This document shows positions 8,868 to 16,669 of a DNA stretch of 64,000 nucleotides, in pieces. Each line of letters opens with the position of its first letter. The first letter of the stretch is position 1. The notes beneath the pieces were generated by a model. That model had not been told where the DNA came from. It did not search any database and saw nothing but the letters and a program-made list of their open reading frames with translations. A program made the translations under genes and the position numbers. The DNA comes from JANQPC01 sp039208375. GTDB lineage: Bacteria > Pseudomonadota > Alphaproteobacteria > Rhodobacterales > Rhodobacteraceae. Where the stretch lies: positions 66,993 to 130,992 of the forward strand of contig JBCCRC010000001.1 in NCBI GenBank assembly GCA_039208375.1. Direction: 5' to 3'.

Positions 8868-9166
8868 CAGAGGTTGTCGCAGGTATGCTGGTGCTGGTCG
8901 GCGGGGCCTTCGCGATCATCGCCTCGCTTGGGGTGATCCGGTTGCCGGATGTTCTGACCCGGATGCACGCCTCGACGAAGGCGGGCACGCTGGCCTCAAG
9001 CCTGATCCTTGTGGCGGTTGCGCTTCACTTCGAAGAATTGAGCGTGGTGGCCAAGTGCGTGGCAGCGGTGCTCTTCTTGCTGCTTACTGCGCCGCTGGCG
9101 GCCCATATGATCGGCCGCGCGAGCCTTGATGCCGAGGATCATCCGCGCCACAGCGACGAGGGCTAG
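8864..9166 (+). CDS. mrpG: Na+(K+)/H+ antiporter subunit G (MrpG)
   Basis: A 100-residue protein with three helices and the family motif GVIRLPDVLTRMHASTKAGT (about 24-43). It is the last gene of the seven-gene Mrp operon. It ends six bases before the convergent kpsM stop, and no obvious terminator hairpin lies between them. Confidence 0.94.
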   Translation: MTEVVAGMLVLVGGAFAIIASLGVIRLPDVLTRMHASTKAGTLASSLILVAVALHFEELSVVAKCVAAVLFLLLTAPLAAHMIGRASLDAEDHPRHSDEG

Positions 9167-9172
9167 GGGCGC

Positions 9173-9967
9173 TTACGTCTGCCCTACATCCCAACGCATC
9201 GCGCGAAAGATCAAGAATCCAAGGCAGGCAGAAGCCAAAGCAACGGCATAGACATAGGGCGCCGACACAAACCCCGCTTCGTAATTGGCGTAGGTGCCGT
9301 GCCTCATCTCTGCGGTCACGTGAATGAGGGGATTCCACCACGCCGCTGAGCGCAGCTCGGCCGGAAGGATCTCCATCAAAAAGAAGATGCCGGAGATTAC
9401 GAAAAGTGGCCGTGTGCCGATCTGCCAAACCCGCTCCCAAACCGGGACAAACGCAATAAGGGCTGCATTCAAGGTGCCAATACCGAAAGCAAGTGCCGTC
9501 GCCATGGCAAGCGCGCTGACAATCACATCAAGCCGGTAAAGCGCGCCCGTGACGTAAATCGCCTCTATTCCGCATAGAATCAAAGCGAAGACTGCCACAT
9601 GCGTTACGACGTTCAGCGCCCAACGGGCGATCAGAGCATCAGCCAGCGTGATCGCGGGGTAGGCAAAAAGCGGGCGGGAGAAGCGGATCGCCTGGCCAAT
9701 CTTTGAGCTGACATCCTGAACCATCATGTAAGGCAAGTACCCCGTGGCGTAGAACAACACGAAACTTCGGCCCAAAAGCGGGGCGTCGAACGCAACGGAG
9801 AAGGCGAGCGACATCAGCGCAATCGCCGCAATCGGCTCGGCAATGGCCCAAATGTACCCGCCCGGTGAGCGGCCATAAAACGTGGCCATCTCGCGCAGCA
9901 TCAGTGCGGTGATGGCGCGCGGCGCTGGGGCCAGGGCGGCTGGGCGGGAGAGAAACGATTTCTTCAT
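9173..9967 (-). CDS. kpsM: Capsule polysaccharide ABC exporter, permease (KpsM-like)
   Basis: A 264-residue ABC-2-type permease with six predicted membrane helices and the KpsM/BexB-like N-terminus LMLREMATFYGRSPGGYIWA. Such permeases pair with KpsT to move capsular or related polysaccharide across the inner membrane. I prefer the ATG at 9967; a GTG at 9985 would add six residues but has a ribosome site too close to it. The gene diverges from kpsE-kpsT, an unusual arrangement, and no glycosyltransferase genes are near. Confidence 0.88.
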   Translation of the reverse strand: MKKSFLSRPAALAPAPRAITALMLREMATFYGRSPGGYIWAIAEPIAAIALMSLAFSVAFDAPLLGRSFVLFYATGYLPYMMVQDVSSKIGQAIRFSRPLFAYPAITLADALIARWALNVVTHVAVFALILCGIEAIYVTGALYRLDVIVSALAMATALAFGIGTLNAALIAFVPVWERVWQIGTRPLFVISGIFFLMEILPAELRSAAWWNPLIHVTAEMRHGTYANYEAGFVSAPYVYAVALASACLGFLIFRAMRWDVGQT

Positions 9968-10032
9968 GGGCGATCGCCTAAGCACCCTAAAGCAAACAGA
10001 GTTAACTGGCCGTTATCGGTAAGGAGCCCCGT

Positions 10033-11331
10033 GTGACCGGACAGGCCCGCGTTGTGAGTGCTAAGATGCCGCCGCCCGGCCAACGTGAGGGGGGTGGGAA
10101 AGCCGTTTTCGTCCGCGCCACTGCCGTGCGCACGGTCATGGCGGTTTCGCCGGTGACAGAGCCGCCGCCAGCCGCGCCGGCCGCAGCCCCCGGCCCGCGG
10201 TTGACCAAGATTGCCGTGCCGCGGCCCGTGGGGCCCGACAGGCGCACGCGCCCCTGGCTTGCCGTTACGTTTTGCCTTGCGGTTCTTTGCCCGCTGGCTG
10301 GCATCGCCGCCTACCTTGCCTGGTTTGCAACGCCGCAGTTTGAAACGGTCGCCGCGTTCTCCGTCCGAAAAGAGGATGCGCCTGCCGCAGCGCCGGGCGT
10401 GAGCGGTTTTAACGGGGTTCTGGGCACGGGCACGCCCGACGCAGAAGTGCTCTATGGGTATCTCGGCAGTCGCGATCTAGTGGCCTTGCTCGATGAGTCC
10501 GTGAACCTGCGCGCTCGCTATGGGCGCGTTTGGCCGCAAGACCGCGTCTTCCGCTTGCCCCCGGAGGCAACCATTGAAGATCTATCCCGGTTCTGGGGGC
10601 GGATGACCGCCCTGTCGCAAGACACTGGCACCGGAGTGATCGAAATGCGGGTGCGGGCATTCACGCCCGAAGATGCAGAGGTGATCGCCGTCTCCGCGCT
10701 GGCGGCTGCGGATGTTCTGGTTAACCGCCTGTCGGATCTGGCGCGTGAGGACACGCTTGGGCATGCGTCGCGCGAAGTGGCGGGGGCCGCCGAGCGGCTT
10801 GAGGCGGCCCGAAGCGCGTTGCTGGCTTTTCGGGAAGCCAACCAGATCGTTGATCCGCAGGCCGATCTCAATGGCCATATGGGCGTGCTGGAAAACCTGC
10901 AGACCGAGCTTGCAAACGAACTGATCCGCAGTGACCTGCTTGCTCTGGGGGCCACGGCCGACGGGCCGCGCCTCGCGCAATCGCGCCGGCGCATTGAGGT
11001 GATCGAAGCGCGCATCGCGGAGGAGCGTGCGAAGCTTGCCAGCGGCGCCCGGGCCAGGGGCTATGCCGCAACATTTGATATCTACGAACGCTTGCGCGCG
11101 GATGTGGAGTTTTCCGAAGAAACCTACGCGGCGGCGCGAACGGCGGAGGTAACGGCGCGGGCCGAGGCTCGACGACAAAGCCGATACCTTGCCGTTCACA
11201 TTCGCCCTGGGCGGGCGGAGCGCGCGACGTGGCCAGATGCGCCGAAGGTGTTGGGGATGGCCGCGCTTTTTCTGGTACTGGCTTGGGGGCTTGCCGCCCT
11301 TGTAGTGGCAAGCCTGCGCGACCGACGCTAA
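10033..11331 (+). CDS. kpsE: Capsule polysaccharide export inner-membrane protein (KpsE-like)
   Basis: A 432-residue polysaccharide co-polymerase-type protein. A proline- and alanine-rich cytoplasmic N-terminus of about 75 residues precedes a first membrane helix (about 77-99). A long periplasmic region with coiled-coil character (about 240-380) follows, then a C-terminal helix (about 405-427). KpsE-family proteins link the KpsMT exporter to the outer-membrane channel. The GTG start at 10033 is fixed by an AAGGAG six bases upstream. It lies 6 bp before kpsT. No outer-membrane KpsD partner is in the window. The N-terminal extension looks longer than in the classical proteins. Confidence 0.85.
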   Translation: MTGQARVVSAKMPPPGQREGGGKAVFVRATAVRTVMAVSPVTEPPPAAPAAAPGPRLTKIAVPRPVGPDRRTRPWLAVTFCLAVLCPLAGIAAYLAWFATPQFETVAAFSVRKEDAPAAAPGVSGFNGVLGTGTPDAEVLYGYLGSRDLVALLDESVNLRARYGRVWPQDRVFRLPPEATIEDLSRFWGRMTALSQDTGTGVIEMRVRAFTPEDAEVIAVSALAAADVLVNRLSDLAREDTLGHASREVAGAAERLEAARSALLAFREANQIVDPQADLNGHMGVLENLQTELANELIRSDLLALGATADGPRLAQSRRRIEVIEARIAEERAKLASGARARGYAATFDIYERLRADVEFSEETYAAARTAEVTARAEARRQSRYLAVHIRPGRAERATWPDAPKVLGMAALFLVLAWGLAALVVASLRDRR

Positions 11332-11337
11332 CTCGGA

Positions 11338-12000
11338 ATGGCCGTCACGCTTGAGAACCTTTGGAAGTCCTTTCCCGCGCCGGAGGGGCCCGTTCATGTG
11401 GCCCGCGGGATTTCGCTCCGCCTTCCCGCGCGCCGGTCAATCGCGCTGCTCGGTCGGAACGGGGCCGGAAAATCAAGCCTTCTGCGCCTAATCGCGGGCA
11501 CCATGCGACCCGATCGCGGGCAGGTTTTGCGCGACGGCCGCGTGTCCTGGCCAGTGGGGTTCGCCGGTGGTTTTCACGGCGATCTTACCGGGGCGCAGAA
11601 CGTGCGTTTTGTCGCGCGGATTTACGGCGCCGACGCCGATGCGCTGTGTGATTTCGTTGCGCGCTTTACCGATCTTGGCCCGCAGTTCCATGGGCCATTC
11701 CGGCGCTTTTCGTCTGGCATGCGCGCACGGCTGGCGTTTGGCGTGTCGATGGGCCTGCCATTCGACACCTATCTTGTCGATGAGGTGACAAGCGTTGGCG
11801 ATGCCGCTTTCCGGGCGCGAAGCGCCGCGGTGCTGGCCGAACGGCTGCAACGGTCCGGGGCGATTATCGTGACCCACGCAACGCCGCAGCTGAGCCGCCT
11901 GTGCCAAAGCGGGGTGGTGCTGGATCAGGGCGCGGCCACGTGGCACGAGTCGATCGACGATGCAATTGCCCACCATGACGAGTTGGTAGGCATGGCCTAG
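11338..12000 (+). CDS. kpsT: Capsule polysaccharide ABC exporter, ATP-binding protein (KpsT-like)
   Basis: A 220-residue ABC ATPase with Walker A GRNGAGKSS (39-47), ABC signature FSSGMRAR and Walker B TYLVDEV, the typical compact KpsT size. It powers export with the divergent KpsM. It follows kpsE by 6 bp. Its TAG stop lies within a CTAG, and the stop of convergent mcl1 lies in a second CTAG two bases on. Confidence 0.9.
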   Translation: MAVTLENLWKSFPAPEGPVHVARGISLRLPARRSIALLGRNGAGKSSLLRLIAGTMRPDRGQVLRDGRVSWPVGFAGGFHGDLTGAQNVRFVARIYGADADALCDFVARFTDLGPQFHGPFRRFSSGMRARLAFGVSMGLPFDTYLVDEVTSVGDAAFRARSAAVLAERLQRSGAIIVTHATPQLSRLCQSGVVLDQGAATWHESIDDAIAHHDELVGMA

Positions 12001-12002
12001 GC

Positions 12003-12959
12003 CTAGGCTGAAATCATCTCTGCCTGCCGCACAATCACTTCAGCCTGGCGGATCGACGCAAGATCGACGAGGCGCCCCTTGTATACGGCGGCCCCAGCGC
12101 CGTCGCGCTTGGCCTGTTCCATCGCCGCGAGGATCTCGCGCGCTTCGGTGATTTGCGCCTCGGAAGGCGTGAAGACCTCATTGGCCAACCCCACCTGCTT
12201 GGGATGGATGGCCCACTTGCCCACCATGCCCAGCGTTGCCGAGCGAAGCGCTTGTGCGCGAAACCCGTCATCGTCTGAAAAATCGCCAAAGGGGCCGTCG
12301 ACCGGCAGCACCCCATGGGTGCGGCAGGCGGCAACGATAGCGGTTTGCGCCCAATGCCAGGGATCGGCCCAGTACTTCTCACCCTCGCGGTGCATGTAGT
12401 AGTTTTCCTGCGTTCCGCCGATCCCGGTTGTCTGCATTCCCATGGAGGCTGCGAAATCTGCGGCGCCGAGGCTCATGGCCTGCAGGCGCGGGCTGGCGGC
12501 GGCGATCTCTTCCACATGGGCGATCCCCGCCGCGGTTTCGATGATTACCTCAAGCGCGATTGGTTTCGTTCGGCTTTTCGCGGCCTCCACCGACGTGACG
12601 AGCGCATCGACGGTATAGATGTCGGCCGCATTGCCCACCTTGGGGATCATGATCTGATCAAGCCGGTCTGACGCGTTTTCGAGAAGATCGATCACGTCGC
12701 GATACCAGTAGGGCGTATCAAGCCCATTGATGCGTACCGAAAGATGCTTGGGGCCCCAATCGATATCGCCGATGGCCGCGATGATGTTCTTGCGCGCCTC
12801 GGGCTTGTCATCGGGCGAAACGCTGTCTTCAAGATCAAGATTGATGACGTCTGCCGCAGAGGCCGCCATCTTCTCAAAAATCGCAGGGCGCGAGCCTGGG
12901 CCGAAGAGCTGGCAACGGTTGGGCCGGGCTGGCGCAGCGGGTTGAACGCGGAAGGACAT
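12003..12959 (-). CDS. mcl1: L-malyl-CoA / beta-methylmalyl-CoA lyase
   Basis: A 318-residue CitE/HpcH-family lyase that closely resembles the Rhodobacter sphaeroides Mcl1 I know, from the start (PARPNRCQLFGPGSRPA) to the end (QAEVIVRQAEMISA). The metal-binding acidic segment INLDLEDSV and the AADFAASMGMQTTGIGGTQE region are intact. It cleaves beta-methylmalyl-CoA to glyoxylate plus propionyl-CoA, and L-malyl-CoA to acetyl-CoA plus glyoxylate, in the ethylmalonyl-CoA pathway of acetate assimilation. ATG at 12959 has AAGGTG upstream. It diverges from dgcN across a 251-bp region with repeated motifs. Confidence 0.95.
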   Translation of the reverse strand: MSFRVQPAAPARPNRCQLFGPGSRPAIFEKMAASAADVINLDLEDSVSPDDKPEARKNIIAAIGDIDWGPKHLSVRINGLDTPYWYRDVIDLLENASDRLDQIMIPKVGNAADIYTVDALVTSVEAAKSRTKPIALEVIIETAAGIAHVEEIAAASPRLQAMSLGAADFAASMGMQTTGIGGTQENYYMHREGEKYWADPWHWAQTAIVAACRTHGVLPVDGPFGDFSDDDGFRAQALRSATLGMVGKWAIHPKQVGLANEVFTPSEAQITEAREILAAMEQAKRDGAGAAVYKGRLVDLASIRQAEVIVRQAEMISA

Positions 12960-12981
12960 TGGGCGCACCTTGGTAACGATA

Positions 12982-13133
12982 TTGCGTGAACTTGCGCTCG
13001 CGCATTAGGATATTGCTCAGAATGCTGCAAGCGCATTTTGCACCTGCAGCAGAAGCAGGTTCCTCTGGCCCTGCCTGTGGCGCAGGCATTCTTGCGTAAA
13101 CTGCCTGAATTTTCAGAGATTCTTGCGTTAACA
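12982..13133. promoter_or_regulatory. Repeated TTGCG elements between mcl1 and dgcN
   Basis: The 251-bp divergent intergenic region carries four TTGCG copies. One pair, at 12982 and 12992, is ten bases apart, near the mcl1 start. A second pair, at 13092 and 13123, sits in two near-identical 16-mers, ATTCTTGCGTAAACTG and ATTCTTGCGTTAACAG, 31 bases (about three helical turns) apart and nearer dgcN. Phased repeats of this kind suggest a regulator binding site. The regulator is unknown. Confidence 0.45.
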
Positions 13134-13210
13134 GTCATGTATCGCGCAGGAATTCGCAGCGTTTTTCGCGACGGCCGCGCCATTCTACCCAAAAGCCTCG
13201 GGGGGTTGCG

Positions 13211-14212
13211 ATGATCGAAGCGCCGTACGTTTTGTTTCTTGGCGATGCGCCGGATCAACTTGCCGCTAAGGTGGCCCAGGGCATTCGCGACTGGCGGCCC
13301 GAAAGCGTGGTGGGCCAAATCCGGCTGCCCGGCTGCCTGGCTGATGTCGGCGTGCCCGATGTCACATTAGCCGAGGCGCGCGAGAAAGGCGCGAAGACCC
13401 TCGTGATCGGGGTAGCCAATCGCGGTGGCGTAATCTCGGAAAGCTGGAAAGCGGAACTCCACACCGCGCTCGAACAGGGCTTCGATCTCGCCAGTGGCCT
13501 TCACAACCTGCTGCGCGACGAGGCCGATCTTGTCCGCACCGCCGAGGCTCATGGCCGTCAGCTTTTCGACGTGCGCGTGCCGAGTGTCGAATACCCTATC
13601 GGGAACGGAGTCCGCCGATCCGGCAAGCGCTGCCTCGCCGTCGGCACGGATTGCTCGGTGGGTAAGATGTATACTGCGCTGGCGATGGAGCGCGAGATGC
13701 TTGCCCGCGGCATGGCAGCCACCTTTCGCGCCACCGGGCAGACCGGGATCCTGATCACCGGTGATGGCGTGCCGCTCGATGCGGTTGTGGCCGATTTCAT
13801 GGCTGGCGCGGTGGAATGGTTGTCACCGGAAAACGCGCCCGATCATTGGGATCTGATTGAAGGGCAAGGTAGCCTTTTCCATCCCTCGTTTTCCGGCGTA
13901 ACGATGGCGCTGATCCATGGCGGCCAGCCCGATGCGCTGATCCTCAGCCATGAGCCGACACGCACGCATATGCGCGGCTTGCCGCATTATGGCCTTCCGG
14001 CGCTTGAAGCGGTGCGCGATCTCTCTCTTTCGCTGGCGCAGATTGTAAACCCTGGTGCGCAGGTGGTGGCCGTCTCTGTGAACACCAAGTCCTTAGGGGA
14101 GGATGACGCGTTGAAGTGCCTAGAGGAAATTGAAGCGCGCCTTGGCCTTCCGACGGCAGACCCGTTCCGGCAGGGCGCTGCGCGGCTGGTGGACGCGCTG
14201 GCGGCGGTGTAG
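13211..14212 (+). CDS. dgcN: D-glutamate N-acetyltransferase DgcN (DUF1611)
   Basis: A 333-residue DUF1611 protein with the family P-loop GTDCSVGK (145-152), a Rossmann-like N-terminal half and a C-terminal half containing HEPTRTHMRGLP. Members named DgcN acetylate D-glutamate to N-acetyl-D-glutamate, the first step of the Dgc D-glutamate catabolic route. The next gene is the matching racemase DgcA, which strongly supports this. The start is ATG at 13211 with a weak ribosome site. It heads a four-gene operon that ends in a D-amino-acid transaminase. Family identity is secure; the reaction is taken from described homologues. Confidence 0.88.
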   Translation: MIEAPYVLFLGDAPDQLAAKVAQGIRDWRPESVVGQIRLPGCLADVGVPDVTLAEAREKGAKTLVIGVANRGGVISESWKAELHTALEQGFDLASGLHNLLRDEADLVRTAEAHGRQLFDVRVPSVEYPIGNGVRRSGKRCLAVGTDCSVGKMYTALAMEREMLARGMAATFRATGQTGILITGDGVPLDAVVADFMAGAVEWLSPENAPDHWDLIEGQGSLFHPSFSGVTMALIHGGQPDALILSHEPTRTHMRGLPHYGLPALEAVRDLSLSLAQIVNPGAQVVAVSVNTKSLGEDDALKCLEEIEARLGLPTADPFRQGAARLVDALAAV

Positions 14213-14268
14213 GCCTCGCGGCACGCAGGCCACGACGGCCGTGAGTGAAACCAAACGAAGAGGCAGCA

Positions 14269-15234
14269 ATGACGCTCAGCGTGCAGCGGGAGAGATTTCG
14301 CCTTGCGGAGGCATTCACCATATCGCGCGGCACCAAAACCGAAGCCGAAGTGCTTACAGTTGTCGCGGCTGCTGATGGCGTACAGGGGTGGGGCGAATGC
14401 GTTCCCTACGCCCGGTACGGCGAGACGATGGAGAGCGTTGCGACCGCGGTTGAGGCGTTGCCGGCAGGCGTGACGCGGCAAGCGCTGCAAGGGCTTCTGC
14501 CAGCAGGTGCCGCGCGCAACGCTGTTGATTGCGCATTATGGGATCTAGAGGCCAAGCGCGCGGGCGCGCGGGTGTGGCAGGTGGCCCGGTGGGCGGCGCC
14601 CGGCCCGGAAGTGACGGCCTTTACTCTATCGCTTGATACACCCGAAAACATGCGCGCGGCAGCGGCGCGACATGCCGACCGCCCGGTTCTGAAGATTAAA
14701 CTCGGCACGGCGGACGACATGGCGCGCCTCGAAGCGGTGCGCGCCGGGGCGCCAAAGGCAAAGATCGTTGTCGATGCAAATGAAGGCTGGAGCGCGGAGA
14801 TCTATGCCGATCTCGCGCCGCACCTTGAGCGCCTCGGCGTCGTACTTGTCGAACAGCCGCTACCGGCCGGCGAAGACGGAATGCTGGCCGAAATCGCGCG
14901 GCCCGTGCCCGTCTGCGCCGACGAAAGCTGCCACGATCGAGCGACGCTCGACGCGCTGACCGGCAAGTATGACATGGTGAACATCAAGCTTGATAAGGCG
15001 GGTGGATTGACCGAGGCCATGGCTTTGAAGGCCGAGGCGCAGGCGCGGGGCTTCGGCATCATGGTGGGGTGCATGGTGGGCTCAAGCCTCGCCATGGCAC
15101 CTGCGGTTCTGCTGGCACAAGGGGCGCAGATCGTCGATCTCGATGGCCCGCTCCTTCTAGCTGAAGATCGCGAGGTGCCGCTGAAATACGATGCGGCGGG
15201 GGTGCATCCGCCCGAAGCGGGACTTTGGGGATGA
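14269..15234 (+). CDS. dgcA: N-acetyl-D-glutamate racemase DgcA (enolase superfamily)
   Basis: A 321-residue protein of the muconate-lactonising/dipeptide-epimerase branch of the enolase superfamily. The catalytic KxK (Lys142, Lys144), metal ligands Asp169, Glu195 and Asp218, and the lysine in NIKLDK (240) are all present. Such enzymes racemise by proton abstraction at the alpha carbon. The partner DgcN indicates N-acetyl-D-Glu to N-acetyl-L-Glu. A plain L-Ala-D/L-Glu epimerase is the alternative. I chose ATG 14269 (AGAGG upstream) over an ATG eight codons earlier. It overlaps the Nudix gene by ATGA. Confidence 0.88.
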   Translation: MTLSVQRERFRLAEAFTISRGTKTEAEVLTVVAAADGVQGWGECVPYARYGETMESVATAVEALPAGVTRQALQGLLPAGAARNAVDCALWDLEAKRAGARVWQVARWAAPGPEVTAFTLSLDTPENMRAAAARHADRPVLKIKLGTADDMARLEAVRAGAPKAKIVVDANEGWSAEIYADLAPHLERLGVVLVEQPLPAGEDGMLAEIARPVPVCADESCHDRATLDALTGKYDMVNIKLDKAGGLTEAMALKAEAQARGFGIMVGCMVGSSLAMAPAVLLAQGAQIVDLDGPLLLAEDREVPLKYDAAGVHPPEAGLWG

Positions 15235-15818
15235 CCACACAGTTCGAAGTTCTCGAAACCCGCCTGCTGTCAGATAACTGGGCCGAGCTTAAGACAACGC
15301 GCCTGCGGCTGACCTTTCCCGATGGCACTGTCTCCGATCAATGGCGCGAAACCTACGATCGGGGCGATGGCGCTGTGATCCTGCCGTTCGATGCCGCGCG
15401 CGGCCATGTTCTGCTGGCGCGGCAGTTCCGGTGGCCAGCCGCCTATGTGGGGGCCGAGCCGCAGATGATCGAGGCCGCCGCGGGGCTGCTGGATGCCGAG
15501 GATCCCGAAACGCGCATCAAGGGCGAGGCGGAGGAAGAGCTTGGCATCACAGTCGCTCACCCCCGGAAGGTGTTCGAGCTCTTCATGTCGCCTGGTTCGG
15601 TAACCGAACGGCTGCATTTCTTCGTCGCCGAGTACAGCGCAGCCGACGCTACCCAGAAGTTTGCCGGCATTGCCGAAGAGGGTGAGAAGACCGAAGTACT
15701 CAATTTGCCGCTGGCCGAGGCCCTTGCGATGGTGGGCGATGGCCGGATATGCGACGCCAAGACCGTCATCTTGCTGCAATACGCAGCGATGCACCTGATG
15801 CAAGGGGAGAGCCTGTGA
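15231..15818 (+). CDS. Nudix hydrolase, NudK / ADP-ribose pyrophosphatase-like
   Basis: A 195-residue Nudix protein. The Nudix box runs from Gly85 to Ile106, but the arginine of the canonical RE pair is replaced by Gly98 (GEAEEELG); the three metal-binding glutamates at 101-103 remain. The AAGLLD lead-in resembles NudK (GDP-mannose hydrolase) and ADP-ribose pyrophosphatases. The ATG at 15231 overlaps the dgcA stop, and the stop overlaps the transaminase GTG start, so it is translationally coupled inside the D-amino-acid operon. Its substrate there is unknown; housekeeping cleavage of a sugar nucleotide is possible. Confidence 0.85.
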   Translation: MTTQFEVLETRLLSDNWAELKTTRLRLTFPDGTVSDQWRETYDRGDGAVILPFDAARGHVLLARQFRWPAAYVGAEPQMIEAAAGLLDAEDPETRIKGEAEEELGITVAHPRKVFELFMSPGSVTERLHFFVAEYSAADATQKFAGIAEEGEKTEVLNLPLAEALAMVGDGRICDAKTVILLQYAAMHLMQGESL

Positions 15819-16669
15819 GCCGCACTGTCTACGTCAATGGAGAGTATCTGCCCGAGGAAGAGGCGAAGGTTTCCGTCTTCGATCGCGGGTTCCTGTTCGC
15901 CGATGGCGTCTACGAAGTGACAAGCGTGCTGGATGGCAAGCTAATTGACTTCGAGGGCCACGCGCAGCGGCTGGAGCGGTCGCTCGGTGAGTTGGAGATG
16001 GAAAACCCGGTTACAGCGGATGAGCTGCTTCAGATCCACCGCGAACTTGTGGCGCGGAACGGGATCGACGAGGGGCTGGTTTACCTTCAAATCACCCGTG
16101 GCGCGGCGGATCGCGATTTCGCGTACCCTGATGGGGCGGAGCCCACTATCGTGCTCTTCACCCAAGCCAAACCTGGGCTTGCCGAAAGCGCTGCCTCCAA
16201 GGCCGGGATTAAGGTGATCTCGATCCCCGATATCCGCTGGGGGCGGCGGGATATCAAAACGGTGCAGCTGCTCTACCCCTCAATGGGCAAGATGGCAGCC
16301 AAGAAGGCGGGCGCCGACGATGCCTGGATGATTGAGGATGGGGAAGTCACCGAGGGTACGTCTAACAATGCCTATATCGTCAAAGGCCGCACGATCGTAA
16401 CCCGCCACCTCGGCAATGAGATCCTGCATGGGATCACGCGCGCCGCAGTGCTGCGTTTTGCGCGCGAGGCGCAAATGGAGGTGGAGGAGCGCGCCTTCAC
16501 GATTGATGAGGCGAAGGCGGCCGATGAGGCCTTTGTCACATCGGCGTCGAGCTTCGTCATGCCGGTGGTGGAAATCGATGGGCAGGCGCTGAGCAATGGT
16601 GCCCCGGGCCCCGTGGCCACGCGGCTGCGCGACATCTACCTCGACGAAATGCGCAAGGCTGCGGTCTAG
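15815..16669 (+). CDS. dat: D-amino-acid transaminase
   Basis: A 284-residue fold-type IV PLP aminotransferase. The PLP lysine is Lys148 (RRDIKTVQLL) and the cofactor-pyridine glutamate is Glu180 (VTEGTSNNAY). The N-terminus SVFDRGFLFADGVYE is typical of D-amino-acid transaminases, which exchange amino groups between D-amino acids and 2-oxo acids, commonly D-Ala + 2-oxoglutarate to pyruvate + D-Glu. D-Glu is the substrate of the upstream DgcN. The start is a GTG overlapping the Nudix stop (GTGA). A branched-chain aminotransferase-like role is the alternative. Its TAG stop shares a CTAG with the convergent RTX gene. Confidence 0.88.
   Translation: MSRTVYVNGEYLPEEEAKVSVFDRGFLFADGVYEVTSVLDGKLIDFEGHAQRLERSLGELEMENPVTADELLQIHRELVARNGIDEGLVYLQITRGAADRDFAYPDGAEPTIVLFTQAKPGLAESAASKAGIKVISIPDIRWGRRDIKTVQLLYPSMGKMAAKKAGADDAWMIEDGEVTEGTSNNAYIVKGRTIVTRHLGNEILHGITRAAVLRFAREAQMEVEERAFTIDEAKAADEAFVTSASSFVMPVVEIDGQALSNGAPGPVATRLRDIYLDEMRKAAV

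Noticed and set aside
9969..9978. GGCGATCGCC palindrome upstream of kpsM, as an operator
   Set aside because: It is a single copy of a common GC-rich palindrome, without spacing or repetition that would suggest regulator binding.
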